Origin: Agelas oroides
Taxonomy: Eukaryota; Porifera; Demospongiae; Agelasida; Agelasidae
Length of the DNA stretch: 64,000 nucleotides
NCBI GenBank assembly: GCA_949130485.1
Contig: OX422205.1
Span: forward strand, 2,524,415-2,588,414
Direction of reading: 5' to 3'
This document shows positions 21,959 through 32,274 of the stretch, one piece after another. The translations under genes and the position numbers were made by a program. The notes beneath the pieces are model-generated. The model had not been told where the DNA came from. It saw only the letters and a list, made by a program, of their open reading frames with translations, and did no database searches. Position 1 is the stretch's first letter, and every line of letters starts with the position of its first letter.

Positions 21959-22333
21959 ATGGAAGAGTTTGAAAGGCCCTGCTGTATTTGAGGCTACCAC
22001 ATTTATCAGGAAGTATGGACGGCAGCAGTTGGCGAAGAGCTAGTTTGTGAGAGGGAGCCCCACAATTCTCGCGATCGTTATGCTGTAGCTGTGAAAAGAA
22101 TGGGGATCATCATCGGTCATTTGCCACGAAAGCTATCGAAACAGTGTTCTCGGTTCTTGAGACGAGGTGGCTCTATCTTCTGTACGGTGTCAGGGGGAAG
22201 AAGATACTCGCCTGATCTACTCCAAGGCGGGCTGGAAATTCATTGTACCTTGCTATTTAAGCACTGTGACAAGCTCAAAGAATTGCACAAGATCAAGAAG
22301 TTATTGTCAAAAGCAAAAGCAAGCTTCAACTGA
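21959..22333 (+). pseudogene. HIRAN-domain-like protein
   Basis: Frame from ATG 21959: after MEEFERPCCI a TGA (21989-21991, plausibly an Arg CGA changed) and then GYHIYQEVWTAAVGEEL, CEREPHNSRDRYAVAV, IIIGHLPRKLSKQCSRFL, RRGGSIFCTVSGGRRYSPDL and LQGGLEIHCTLLF. This matches the HIRAN fold (GxRxY ... E..N..D.yAVaV ... vGhlP), an OB-like domain that binds DNA 3' ends in HLTF and occurs alone in many invertebrate ORFs. It lies inside a pogo element, opposite the transposase, where the catalytic half would be expected. Apart from the TGA the frame is intact. Confidence 0.7.
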
Positions 22334-22410
22334 CATAGTTACTACCAGCTGCAGTCATATAATGTTATCATATCACTTCTCATTTTGATATTGAAGTATT
22401 GATATTAAAA

Positions 22411-23452
22411 TCACAGTGTGTACTGATTATGAGGCTCTGGTGGAAACTCGAATCGGGGATGGCACCATGCTGTTTTCCCCTGGTAGATCACCTGGACAGG
22501 CAGGAAGTCACCAACCAGCGATCCACAAAACACGGCTGTGATCAGCCGCTTGTCACGTGCACCACCAACCTCCACCCTCTTTACACCCTGCTGGTCCATG
22601 GTCCAATTGTTACTTGGGATGATTCTGATACCTGTCTGATCCCAGTTTAGGATCAATTCCGGGTGGATTTCTTCCATTTCCACAGTGGCTACCACATCTT
22701 CCAAAAATTCTCTCTTCACACAATCAAAGTCTGCGATGGCATACTTGCTCTTTGCTGTGGTCGCCTTTCTCTGGACAAAGTTCATCCGATGCAGCAACGA
22801 GTATGCCCAGTGTCGGTTGAGCTCAACATGCCCTCCGAACTCCACCAACATGGATCTGTCACAGGTCAAGACAATCCCCCTAGCACCAGCCATTGCAATC
22901 CGTGCTGATACGACTCCTCCTCCTTCTCTCACCTTTTTCAAATACAACTGCACCTTCCGATCCAAATCATCACCCAATAGAACTCATCTTCCTCGCTTCT
23001 TGGGTGGTAGCTCAGAGAGGTCACCACTATCTTCTCTTGTTCTGTTCTCTTTCATCCCATCCAAGTAAGCTTGTTTGATCGATAGAATAGTGGATTTGTT
23101 GATGGTGTGGTTGAGTTTCCTCAAAAAAAACACGAGTTGCTGCTGTTACACCATGACGACAAGCGTATCTCCCTATGTCAGCACGGACACTTGGACTGTA
23201 CCTAACAAAGAAACATAAATGTTAATAATTAAACATGCCTATAGAGTTTCATGATGGCAGCTCACTAGCTCCTGTCAAGATCAATTTTAAAACTCACTTC
23301 TTGTATGGGCCACGTTTCTTGCTCTTGTCTCTGGTAGCCTTCGCGACCTCAATATTGGCTAGAGCAATCGCTTGCGATGGAATCGACTGCGACAAGGGTC
23401 CTTTGGGATTAGGCAGGCCATCCTTTGGCTTGAAGTAAGTCCGGATTGACAT
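22411..23452 (-). pseudogene. pogo/Tigger-like transposase, N-terminal part (broken)
   Basis: Exon 1 (23452-23298) begins MSIRTYFKPKDGLPNPKG and ends KKRGPYKK; a 96-bp intron with GTGAGT/TTAG follows; exon 2 starts YSPSVRADIGRYACRHGVTA. A frameshift in a T-run near 23130 and a TGA near 22985 precede LDRKVQLYLKKVREGGG (CENP-B/HTH), HWAYSLLHRMNFVQRKA and LILNWDQTGIRII (first catalytic Asp), then KRLITAVFCGSLVGDFLPVQ. The frame ends at 22411, so the second and third catalytic Asp are missing. Cannot transpose by itself. Confidence 0.85.
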
Positions 23453-23633
23453 GACGGCTAACTCGAACTGTAGTACACGTGGTGACACTTTCTGGGATCT
23501 TCGATTTTATTCAGACCGTAAATATTTCGTCGCTTTAATTATTCGTTGTAGAAAATATTTCGAGTGCTTAATTTTCGGACACCACTGCGCGTCTGAAATT
23601 GTTTTAACGCCGAAATTTTCCCAAACTACGGTA

Positions 23634-24045
23634 CTGTATGTATCTGCACATGAACTGCCAAAAAGGTGGCATTTGGCGAAAAAAATTGTCAACTCAATAA
23701 AGAGCTTGTAAGTACAGATTACACCTCAAAGGATGGTGAAAAGCAGTTGTTGAATGTGCAGGAGGGGCGCAGGCCCAAAGAGTCGGAGATTGAAGTTTGC
23801 TGTGGTTGATTTTCAGGATGAGCTCGCTCACTGTACTTCAAAGTTCCGAGTTTGCATGTAAGAAGTGCGTCACAGAACTCAACAGCTGCAGATGACTCAG
23901 GGATGCAGTTTTGCAAATAGCTTGTGCTGCTGCTAGATATAGTACCAAAATAGCATGGTAGTTTATTAAATCACAACATGTAGTACTAAAGTGGTACATT
24001 TATCACATGAATGATGACGTGCCGGAAGTCGACAGCATTTCTCGC
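23634..24045. other. No gene seen
   Basis: Non-coding sequence between the pogo element and the next repeat. Confidence 0.35.
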
Positions 24046-24112
24046 GAATGTTACCAGGCTCTCTCCTCCCCCCATTTTTGAGGAGAGAGTCTGGGAATGA
24101 GGCTAAGTTACA
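24046..24112. repeat. Short palindromic repeat (CCAGGCTCTCTCCTCC..)
   Basis: CCAGGCTCTCTCCTCC and GGAGAGAGTCTGGGAATGAG form an imperfect inverted repeat ending in GGGAATGAGGCTA, the same terminal signature as the family at 31632-31829. Confidence 0.6.
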
Positions 24113-24160
24113 CAAGTATCTCAGATTACCAGGCTATAATACAGCTTTCTTCCTGCACAG

Positions 24161-24974
24161 CTGTTTGTGAAAAACTTGCCAGGCACAAGGGAGGATGTTT
24201 GGGAAATGTTTGTGCCTTATGGCAGAGTCTTTGAAGTGAAGGAGCACCTCTCTCGCTCGGAAGTGAAATATGTGGTGAGTGAGGGTGCACTGCGACCATC
24301 AAGTTGTCACCACTGCAGATTCGTTGCCATGACCAATACGCTTTGCACCTGTTGTCAGTTGCAGCATGACCAGACCCTTCATGTTTAACCATTGGCTATT
24401 TCCTCCTCCTCTAGTACATGGACCCTGCGGGTGCTGAGACAGCCATCAAGGCCCTCGATAAGAAGTTGATTGAGGGGAGAACTATCTCTGTTACAGTTAG
24501 CAATGCAGTAAGTTTTGTTGTGTATCAGTAGCCTTGTTGACTAATGCATACACAGGAAGGTACGTACGTTTTTTTCTGAGGAATGTGAACAGTGGCCTCA
24601 GCAAATGTGATCCCTAGCATATTAAACCATAATGAGACCCTCAGGCACAGAATGAAGTAGCCTTATAGTGTAGCTCAGCATAGCCAAGAAATGACAGCTG
24701 TCACTACTGTCAACATTTTGCTTCTGACCTTTTTTTGGTTCCCACTAGGTTGGCAGACATGGTATTGGTGATTGGCGTCCAAATGTTGTAATTGGTAGTA
24801 CAGAGCACATGCTGAACTATTTTAAGCACTACCTGACTGAACGCAGTGGGGAAGAGCCATGGTGGCATTGATGAATGCCTACAGGGGGATTTTTCATTTG
24901 TCAAGAGAGAAGTTTTGGTTGGATTCCAAATTTTTCAAAGCCTACCCAACCATCTTCAAAGTTAAGGTATCTAC
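24161..24974 (+). CDS. RRM-domain protein gene fragment, three exons
   Basis: Exon 24161-24274 (38 codons, phase 0): LFVKNLPGTREDVWEMFVPY, GRVFEVKEHL (RNP2 and first helix). Exon 24415-24507 (31 codons): YMDPAGAETAIKALDKKLIE, GRTISVTVSNA, completing one RNA recognition motif although the RNP1 aromatic pair is poor. Donors GTGAGT and GTAAG and pyrimidine-rich acceptors support splicing. A third exon from 24749 reads GDWRPNVVIGSTEHMLNYFK and meets TGA at 24869-24871; an open stretch in another frame (AYRGIFHLSREKFWLDSKFF to 24965) suggests a frameshift. The RRM ending (ISVxxSNA) resembles one SART3 RRM but I cannot assign an orthologue. First exons are not visible, so it may be a broken copy. 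Confidence 0.5.
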
Positions 24975-26236
24975 GACTGGGAAGGTGTTAATCCAGCTTC
25001 AGCCTGCACATAACATATAACAGTTGTTTCTACTTACGAGCAAAGTAACCGCACCCCAAGGTGCTCATAAGAGGTTAGTGCTGCAGGTTTACCTTGGCTC
25101 GAACACTTTAGAGTTCAGTGCTATACGTAGGTAAAATGTTTGTTAGTAGGCTTTAGGAAAACAAAGTTCACTGCTATTTAGCTACAAGACCTGAAGTAGA
25201 AGGCTTTAGAGATCAGAATTTTGTGCTGCAAATTTACCTGAAGTAGAAAGCTTCAGAGTCCAGAGTTTTGTGGCATCTTAAAAAAAGCTTTACCCTCAAG
25301 GAGGAGCCAGACATCAGTTTATCAATTGTGAATAGCAAGGCACACCTTCACCTGCTTTATACTCGCACATTACGCGTGTAATATTAGCCCGTAGCACGGT
25401 AGCGTGCTCAATACATGTAGCAATGATTTTATACGTAGGTATATTGAATGGGTGACGTCACGTAAGCGGGGAAATCGCACTGTTATTCCTGAACGGAACC
25501 CATGGACAGTGAAAAGTGTTGGCTGGCGAGCGCATCACAGGTTCAGTTCTGGTACAACTTCGAACTGACTGGTGACAGACGGCCAAATGGACACTGGAAT
25601 GTCTGATGGCTCCGTACCTGGTCCTTCTTGGGACCCAGAACCTGGACGTGCGCATTATTCTAGGAATATGAACACCACTTTGGGCACATTAATGGGTTCT
25701 CCAAAATAACTCCAACAACATGCAATTCACTGGGTAGACCAAGTCTCCTGCAATCCAACGTTTTCCGTGGAGACAGAGGGTCCACTTTCTTCAAACAATC
25801 AGTATATATGGTGCACCGTACTTACTGCTACGTTTAGGTTTGTGCTATTATTGCGAGTGGTAGGTTCATCGCTATTCTCTGGTACATAATCCGCCAGGGC
25901 AGGTCATTGAATCGGCGGTCTTTCTTCCTGGCTCAGCTGACATAACTGACTCTATATTGTTCAAACTCCCCACCTCTACGCGTGCGCACACAACTTGCAC
26001 AAAACACGTGTAATAGACGGAACTGCAATCGACTGTACCGCAAATCTCATGCAGTATGTGCAGTGGAAAGAGCACCTTTCATCTGTGTACAAGAGGAGGA
26101 AATACAGAGCAAAGAGTCACCTTTTTTACATGAGATACAGATGAAGCTGTGCCCTTTAAGGCAGACTTTCCCCTCCTTTTGGAACTGATTTGGTCTACAT
26201 ACTGACAGTTTAGGGTCTATCTGCTGATTAGACTGT
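24975..26236. other. No gene seen
   Basis: About 1.2 kb with no supported coding exon. Weakly repeated phrases (GAAGTAGAAGGCTTTAGAG and CTGAAGTAGAAAGCTTCAGAG, about 25193-25257) indicate small local duplication. Confidence 0.35.
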
Positions 26237-26480
26237 CGATTTCAACTGCATCATGCTGAAAAGGGGATACAGAATCTTGGTTGCAACTACTTTGCAAATG
26301 TATCCATGAATCTGTAAGTTTTAATCATCCAATACTTGTTCCATACTGGGTTCTGCAGGTTTAAAAGAGGACTGATGTCGGTTTCTCTCAGGTTGTTTTG
26401 TGCATGTGTTGGTGAGTTTCCACAATGCCTATGAAAGTGAGCTCAGGCAGTTGGTGTTTTGGTCTGAATAACAAGCAAGC
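26237..26480 (+). mobile_element. LINE 5' end fragment (copy 2 of the 9.9-kb element)
   Basis: Matches 9915-10155 almost base for base, including the leader ATGCTGAAAAGGGGATACAG and the ORF1 start (ATGCCTATGAAAGTGAGCTC). It ends after about 24 codons of ORF1, so again the 5' end is kept and the rest is lost. Confidence 0.85.
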
Positions 26481-26988
26481 TCATGCAGCTTCTCGTACAA
26501 ACACTATGGGTTTCACCGATGAGCTACATATGTTGCCACCAGATAGATGATATTGGAGGGGTTATGAAGTCAACAGAATAATGTTTTCAGATGAGATAAA
26601 AGGGAGAAGATATTCCAGCAATGCTCTGCTGCTAACTGTGAAGAAAGAGTCTTCACATGTACATACAGAGTGACAACAGAACAGAGTGTGTAAAGCACTG
26701 TCCAAAATCATGGGTTGGATGGCATTACCAGTGAATTGACAACAAATGTAAAAGGCTCGTTACTACCTGATTTACAACACACTGCAGCCTTGTGCCGACT
26801 TGTCAAACATGGCTGAAGCTCACAAGTGCCAGGCCATGCTGTAACCAAATTATGATTTAAAACAAAAACTAACTTTGTGTGACAAGGTTTGTTACACCCA
26901 TGTTATAAGTCACATACGGTACTTTCAAAACAGACCAAACTGGTTATAACTGACGATGAGTAGTGCCAAGTTGTTGGTGAAAATCTGA

Positions 26989-28500
26989 GTGTTCAATTCT
27001 TCAATCTCCCAAACATGGGTTAAAATGAGATTTGAAGGAGAAGAAGGTGTTGATATTGGTGGACTCACTCAAGAAGCCTTTTTGGCCTTTTGGGCAGAGG
27101 CATATGAAAGGCACTTTGATAATTTCTCCTTGCTGGCACCATCCATGCACGGCAGCATGGACACGTCGAGTTTGCCAGCTCTGGATCTGATCATTTCATC
27201 TGGCTACTTGATTTGTGGTATTTTACCGGTCAGAATTGCATTTCCAACACTGCTAGCAGTGCTGTTGCCCCGCTTCACTGATATCCCTGCTGACATACTC
27301 CTGGAGATGTTCAAGAACAGTGTCTCCTGTCGGTTTACAAATGCTCAATCAAGCGATGACTCAGAGATGCAATTCAGAGTACCATCAGGCACTGAAGTAT
27401 CGTCTCATTGACCTGTTTTCTTGATACGATCGATGGGAGGTTTCAAAACCAGCAAATATCCTTAAGGTGGCGGGTAAATAATTTCACATTTCACTCGCAC
27501 GGTACGAGTCCCACATACTCCATTCTTGGCAAGGAGAAAGTTCAACAGTCGCTAGAGGGGGCTACGTAGAGTTTTGGTCATAAGCTGTAAAGCTTAACGG
27601 ATGGTGAGTTGAAACTGTTATTGGAAAGTCACTTTTTGTGGCGTTTAGCGGTACGAACTCTCCCCGGCATTTGTTAGTCACGAATACTTTACGTTACTCC
27701 CTCGACTAACCACTGGAGAAGCTGTTTATAGTAAAGAGAGTTGCTAAAGTCGTTTACCTAATTCACGAAGCGTCGCGAAAGAAATGTATCGATGGCCTTC
27801 TTGGTGGGCATGGCCATTGGTGTACGGCGATCGACGACGTAGAAACTTCTCAGGCCTTCATGCTTTTGTCGCTTGTAGCACCCTGTACAGGTACGTAGCT
27901 CTTCGATAAGCTACTGAAGTAGCTGCTACAGTGATTTACTTCATTCAAGAAGACAAACCAGCTGTACAATGGTGGGTGTAAACCGGAAACAATTATTGCG
28001 CTTGCGTGGATAGCTTACCCGCCACCTTAAGCTATGTCAACAAAGTGCAAACCATCTGTATCTGAGCAAACCATGTGCCATTTTTAATGAGATTCATAAG
28101 GGTGTACTTTAGAACACCACCAGTTTTGGAGAGAGAAAGGTGTGCAAGGTCTCTACAAGCTGTACCTATATCCCTTACTGCCACCCCATACAATCAATCG
28201 ATTATGAACCTGTCTGAACAAAGAGTGTTCAATTTCCTTACTGAATACATTGGGCGAATGAAGGTAGAGGAGGTACAGCGATTTTTGTGGTTTGTTACTG
28301 GCAATGCGGTATGCCTTGACACCCCAATTCAGATCACATTCTATTTGTGGTGTTGTAACTGCCACAGTAGCATCTACACTATATAAACTGCCATGCTGCA
28401 TGGGAGGCACTCACTTCAGGAAACTAAGTATGTGGCTCTCTAGCTGTGGCAATGTGGGCTCTCCCAGATATGAAATTGGTCCATCCAGTGAGGTTAAACA
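26989..28500 (+). pseudogene. HECT-domain (G2E3-like) relic split by a MITE
   Basis: HECT domains transfer ubiquitin through a catalytic Cys. First part (26989-27411): MRFEGEEGVDIGGLTQEAFL, AFWAEAY, ISSGYLICGILPVRIAFPTL. After the 27466-28026 insertion the C-lobe appears: NLSEQRVFNFLTEYIGRMKV, EEVQRFLWFVTGN (28203-28308) and, in another frame, TATVASTLYKLP, aligning with the block around the HTC catalytic site. The catalytic Cys is not visible, and frameshifts and the insertion disrupt the gene. Confidence 0.65.
27466..28026. mobile_element. TTAA-flanked MITE (piggyBac-like insertion signature)
   Basis: Starts GGTGGCGGGTAA and ends TTACCCGCCACC, a perfect 12-bp inverted repeat, flanked by TTAA on both sides (27462-27465, 28027-28030), the target duplication of piggyBac-type elements. 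Non-coding interior, 561 bp. Inserted into the HECT relic. Confidence 0.7.
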
Positions 28501-29329
28501 CTCCGTGCCAAGCCCTGGTCAGGAAGACTCAAAATCACTGCCAACTACATTAAGGAAGGCCCAATCCCCAAAAAATCACTAGCCCAGGCATGGCACCCCT
28601 AACACTCATGGCATCCTTACCATCATACATATTCTCGCCTTTTGCTACCATCAGACATTGCCTCCAGATGCTTTATGAGAAGTGGCACTGTTTACTGTAG
28701 TAGCGACTCAGCAGGCACAAATCTAGTATGTAACTTGTTATTTTGGGTCACTAGTAGACATCCCTAGATCTTGTAAACTGTTAGAATACAGATGGCGCAA
28801 AGCAGTCCTGTGAGTGTGGGATTTGGTCAGGCTTGCCCTAATCAACTTGCTAGGATTTCCCTATTTGCTTCAGCTTCAAGTTGCTGCTTTGGCTGGTATG
28901 CTAATGATTGTTGATATTTTGAGAACCACTTTACAAAGTATGGAGCTTCCAATGTCTTTGCTCGACTTTGTCCAGCAAATCAATGTGCTGTGTGCCTGCC
29001 TATTTGAGTATGGTACACCATAGATAATAGAGCAATGAAATGGGATTTTACAGGCAAACACAGGCAAATGTTTGATATTATATTGAATCTTCTGCGCAGC
29101 ACACCCACCTACGTAGTTGATGAAATAGCATCTGGAAGGTAACGCCCACTGGCAGTATTTTCCTGGTGCACCACCAAGTTGATGGATGCACTAAACACAG
29201 CCAACATTTGCCTAAAGCCTGGTCACTCTGATCTTTATTTGTGCTCATTCACTGAGACCAAGCACAACAAGCGGACATGCAAAAATGGCAACCTTGTTGT
29301 ATACGTACCTAGACACCATTTGTTGTGTC
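28501..29329. other. No gene; one diverged MITE end
   Basis: GTGTGGGATTTGGTCAGGCT at about 28815 resembles the right end of the MITE at 16018-16526. An open frame at 28814-29023 has no recognisable domain. Confidence 0.35.
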
Positions 29330-30242
29330 ACTTTCAATAGTAATCTACCCACAAACCATCAGAATGGCAAACATACGTACCAGCTTCTAGTTCACGGAGC
29401 AAAATGTGGAGCATGTGTTGAGTACAGAAGCTCCTTGAGAGCTCTACACAATCGATGGGTAGAGCAAAAAAATCGACACCATACAGCACCTGGTAGCCAC
29501 ACAGTTCTCTGCCACCTCGCTCAGAGAGAAATGCATGACTCTCAAACTTGAAAGCAGGGGCAGATGCAGCAGAAAGGAAAGTGAAAGGTTGCAGGATAAG
29601 ATCCAAGCATCAACTATTACCTGTTGAAGAAGAACTTCACAATGAGCTCACAGAAATCATGAGCAACAGAGTGAAGAAATACGACAGCAATACCCAGAGA
29701 ATAGTTTCAAACGTTTGTTTGGGAACAACAGTTGTAAGTTATAAACACGCTTGACGCTCAACACAAGTCAGGAGGCAGCCACTTATAGTTCGGTGGTGTC
29801 TGCATTTGAAGCTTCTATCATCAGCGCCTTATTATTCTTTGCAGTCTACAGGGTTCATCACACTGCTTTCGAAGAATTCTCAGAGACTACACTCACTTGG
29901 TACAGGACTCCAGCTAGAAGTCACAGTTGTCAGGTCATTGGATTTACAAACTTGCGAGACATAAAATACCCCACCTAAATCCCTTGATACTGACCAAGTT
30001 GAGCTCAGTGATGCAAAGTATATGCTGATGTTCATGGTGTGTGGGTTCATTATCCCACTGGAATTTCCCAGATGCACAGTACCCCCACAAGAGGGATTAC
30101 TGTTGACCTGCTATTTCCAGTTGCATGGGAAGTTGTGAGGCACCTTGAATGTGCTGGACTACAAGTTCATGCACTTATGTGCCTTACCAACCCTTTTTTT
30201 ATAAGTTTGAGTACTTCCTGTGTTAGCCAGTGGCGGATCTAG
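29330..30242 (+). pseudogene. P-element/THAP9-like transposase relic (copy 3)
   Basis: Frame fragments in order: HTYQLLVHGAKCGACVEYRS and LRALHNRW (CxxC region), EELHNELTEIMSNRV, ENSFKRLFGNN (the FxxxFWxxQ block) and, in other frames, IIPLEFPRCTVP and TVDLLFPVAWEVVRHLECAG, which matches the RNase-H-like core ((T/A)xxLFPxxWExVxxLE). The order follows one P-like transposase. Many frameshifts. It overlaps in domain content with copies 1 and 2, covering a longer part. Confidence 0.55.
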
Positions 30243-30290
30243 AGGGGGTTCCATGGGTTTCATGGAACCCCCCTTTTGAAGGGCAGCCTT
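30232..30290. repeat. Hairpin with CAGTGGCGGATCTAGAGGGG terminus
   Basis: CAGTGGCGGATCTAGAGGGG begins like a common hAT terminal repeat; GGGGGTTCCATG and CATGGAACCCCCC form a tight hairpin. A truncated hAT-type end. Confidence 0.45.
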
Positions 30291-30980
30291 CGTGTATACT
30301 CAGTATAGCTATTTGAGTAGACCTTGCAAATTTTTGGCCAAAACCTAAAAGTGCAAACTCGAAAGGTGCTCAGCTGAATCTCATTATGTGGTCACAGTTA
30401 TTGCTGGGCTTCCCGTCTTTGGCACCACGTGAATGCAGCTGCTACAGAGAGTGAGAGATTTTGTATTGTGATGGAGTATCGCGACTACTTGGGGTATGGT
30501 TACCCCTATCAATACCCAAGCGGTCCCAGTGCTGTACCCTACGCCATGTCTCCAAACCAAAGGCCCTGGTTGATCTTACAGGAAGTATCGCAACATTTGG
30601 GCCATGCATCAGCAGTAACTGCGGTTCTTCCAGCCGTTCTTCAGCTGGAACTGGCATTGCTTGTTAATATCACTCCCCCAGGATGGATCACCTGAGGTTA
30701 GTCAACCATAGTCTGAATTCCTTGTGCTGGGAACTAGTCGTATTGCTACTGATTTTGATAGTGCTAATGTAGCCTTTGCTACTGAAGTACTTTACAGTAG
30801 CTGGAATATCCTTTAATAACACAGGTATCTCCGTCAAAGCAGAACAGTGATCAGCATGAACGGAACCACAAATATTTAGTCCGCATTTAATCCCACCTGA
30901 GAAAATATGATGCCAAAATATTCAAGTGGCATGACATTACTGAAGTATTTTTGTCTCCAGCTGTATTAAGATAGAAATTA
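30291..30980. other. Unassigned; possible coding traces at 30430-30700
   Basis: Frames at 30429-30695 are open in all three plus frames and Pro/Ser/Gly-rich, but I recognise no domain. No firm gene. Confidence 0.25.
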
Positions 30981-31434
30981 ATGCATTCTTTTAGGGAGAA
31001 AGTCCCTTCATCAGGTGATTTTCCAGTTGGTTATATAACAAAGCGTGGAAATAGCAAGCGTTGGATTGAACAAGGTGCAGATTTGAATTCAATGTATAGG
31101 CAATTTGAGAGTGGTGATACAATTACATTTTTTTGTGACGGAAAATCGGAAAAATCAGAAAACAAGCGAAAGCGAAAGTCTGCAACTGAAGATTCTGCTC
31201 TTGTGATCATGAACAGCAAATCAAGAAAATCGCACTTGAGTTGGCTGATATACATGCTGAGAAGTATAACGACAACCAGTTTAGACTTTGGTCACAAATG
31301 ATGGTCAACAAACAGCACGACATGGATCATCCTCCTAATATTCCCCTTATTACTGGTGGAGTAAAAATGCATGCTCAGAAAGAAAGCATGCTCGGAAAGA
31401 AAGCCTTACTGATGCTATATCAGTACAAGACTTA
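30981..31434 (+). CDS. Uncharacterised protein, C-terminal exon(s)
   Basis: Two overlapping frames read GDFPVGYITKRGNSKRWIEQ, GDTITFFCDGKSEKSENKRK (nuclear-localisation-like basic tract) and then LADIHAEKYNDNQFRLWSQM, DMDHPPNIPLITG, ending at TAA 31432-31434. The two parts need a splice or a frameshift near 31225. The KYxxxQxRLWxxM ... DxPPxIP pattern looks like a repeated invertebrate family, but I know no function for it. Confidence 0.35.
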
Positions 31435-31449
31435 AAAAACATTAAAAAT

Positions 31450-31556
31450 ATAAAAAGATGTAGGGATGGCATGCCAAAAAGTATGCAAACAAGGTAGGGA
31501 TAATGCATGAAAACAAAGGTCAACATATTGGCAAAGCCCCATCCCTACATCTTTTT
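31450..31556. mobile_element. Small MITE with AAAAAGATGTAGGGATGG ends
   Basis: AAAAAGATGTAGGGATGGCA (31453-) is inverted as CCATCCCTACATCTTTTT (to about 31555), giving a roughly 105-bp element with 18-bp inverted ends. No coding content. Confidence 0.6.
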
Positions 31557-31631
31557 CACACTGCAGTTAGACAGTGCATGGGGGTCTTCCTAAAACGTAC
31601 CACAAGTACACCCCCCCAACCTTTCATGGCT

Positions 31632-31829
31632 ATAGCCTCGTTCTCAGGCCACTTCCTAGCTCCTCCCACATGGCCTGGGAACGAGGCTACAAGTTCTTCA
31701 TTCTCAGACCACTTCCTAGCTCCTCCCACATGGACTGGGAACAAGGCTACAAGTTCACCAACCTTTCTCCTGTAGCCTCGTTCTCAGGCCACTTCCTACC
31801 TCCTCCCGCATGGCCTGGGAACGAGGCTA
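31632..31829. repeat. Three tandem palindromic MITEs (TAGCCTCGTTCTCAGGCC..)
   Basis: Copies at about 31632-31688, 31692-31748 and 31774-31829. Each is about 56 bp with ends like GCCTCGTTCTCAGGCC and GGCCTGGGAACGAGGC around CCTAGCTCCTCCCACA. The middle copy has diverged ends. The family is dispersed over the window (6.3, 14.7, 24.1, 47.8, 61.4 kb). Confidence 0.8.
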
Positions 31830-31940
31830 GTATGATCCAGCATTATGTCTTGTAGCCGCCGTAGGTACCTATCAGATAGCTACTAAGTAGCTTTACTGCC
31901 ATCATACTACTTGTAGTGACAGTGGCACCCTTTCTGGGCT

Positions 31941-32094
31941 GTCTACAATCACTGGACTGGACTAGTGGAATGGACTGGTGGACTGGACTGGTGGTGCCAG
32001 TCCACCAGTCCAGTCCACCAGTCCAGTCCACCAGTCCAGTCCACCAGTCCAGTCCACCAGTCCAGTCCACTAGTCCAGTCCAGTGATTGTAGAC
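31941..32094. mobile_element. Palindrome of tandem CCAGTCCA repeats (Foldback-like)
   Basis: Outer arms GTCTACAATCACTGGACTGG and CCAGTCCAGTGATTGTAGAC enclose tandem CCAGTCCAGTCCA units in one arm and the inverted unit in the other. Same architecture as 18084-18292 but unrelated sequence. No clear target duplication. Confidence 0.65.
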
Positions 32095-32274
32095 GGCCTG
32101 CAAACAGCTGTAAGTCTGTGCAAATGTTGTTATTTTGCAATGAATATTAGCTATTCTCCAATTCACCCTTGAATCTGTAGTAACAGGTGGGTATTCCTTT
32201 TCATATGGTCACAGGAAGTTGTAGATTCTGTTTCATATATATACCACAGGAAGTTGTAAAAAGATGTTTACTAT

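Larger units (their letters stand above)
21773..23631. mobile_element. pogo-like DNA transposon with TA target site, carrying a HIRAN ORF
   Basis: Perfect 20-bp terminal inverted repeats: CGTAGTTTGGGAAAATTTCG at 21774-21793 and its complement at 23611-23630, flanked by TA at 21771-21772 and 23632-23633. Subterminal sequences (CGAAATATT, TCCGAAAA) are also shared in inverted orientation. Inside are the N-terminal half of a pogo/Tigger transposase (minus) and a HIRAN-like ORF (plus). Confidence 0.85.

Noticed and set aside
21989..21991. Selenocysteine or recoded TGA in the HIRAN ORF
   Set aside because: Simplest explanation is a CGA to TGA change in a decaying element; no SECIS-like structure was recognised.
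30429..30695. Additional OPLAH exon or Pro-rich gene
   Set aside because: Three frames are open but none matches 5-oxoprolinase, and it is on the opposite strand.
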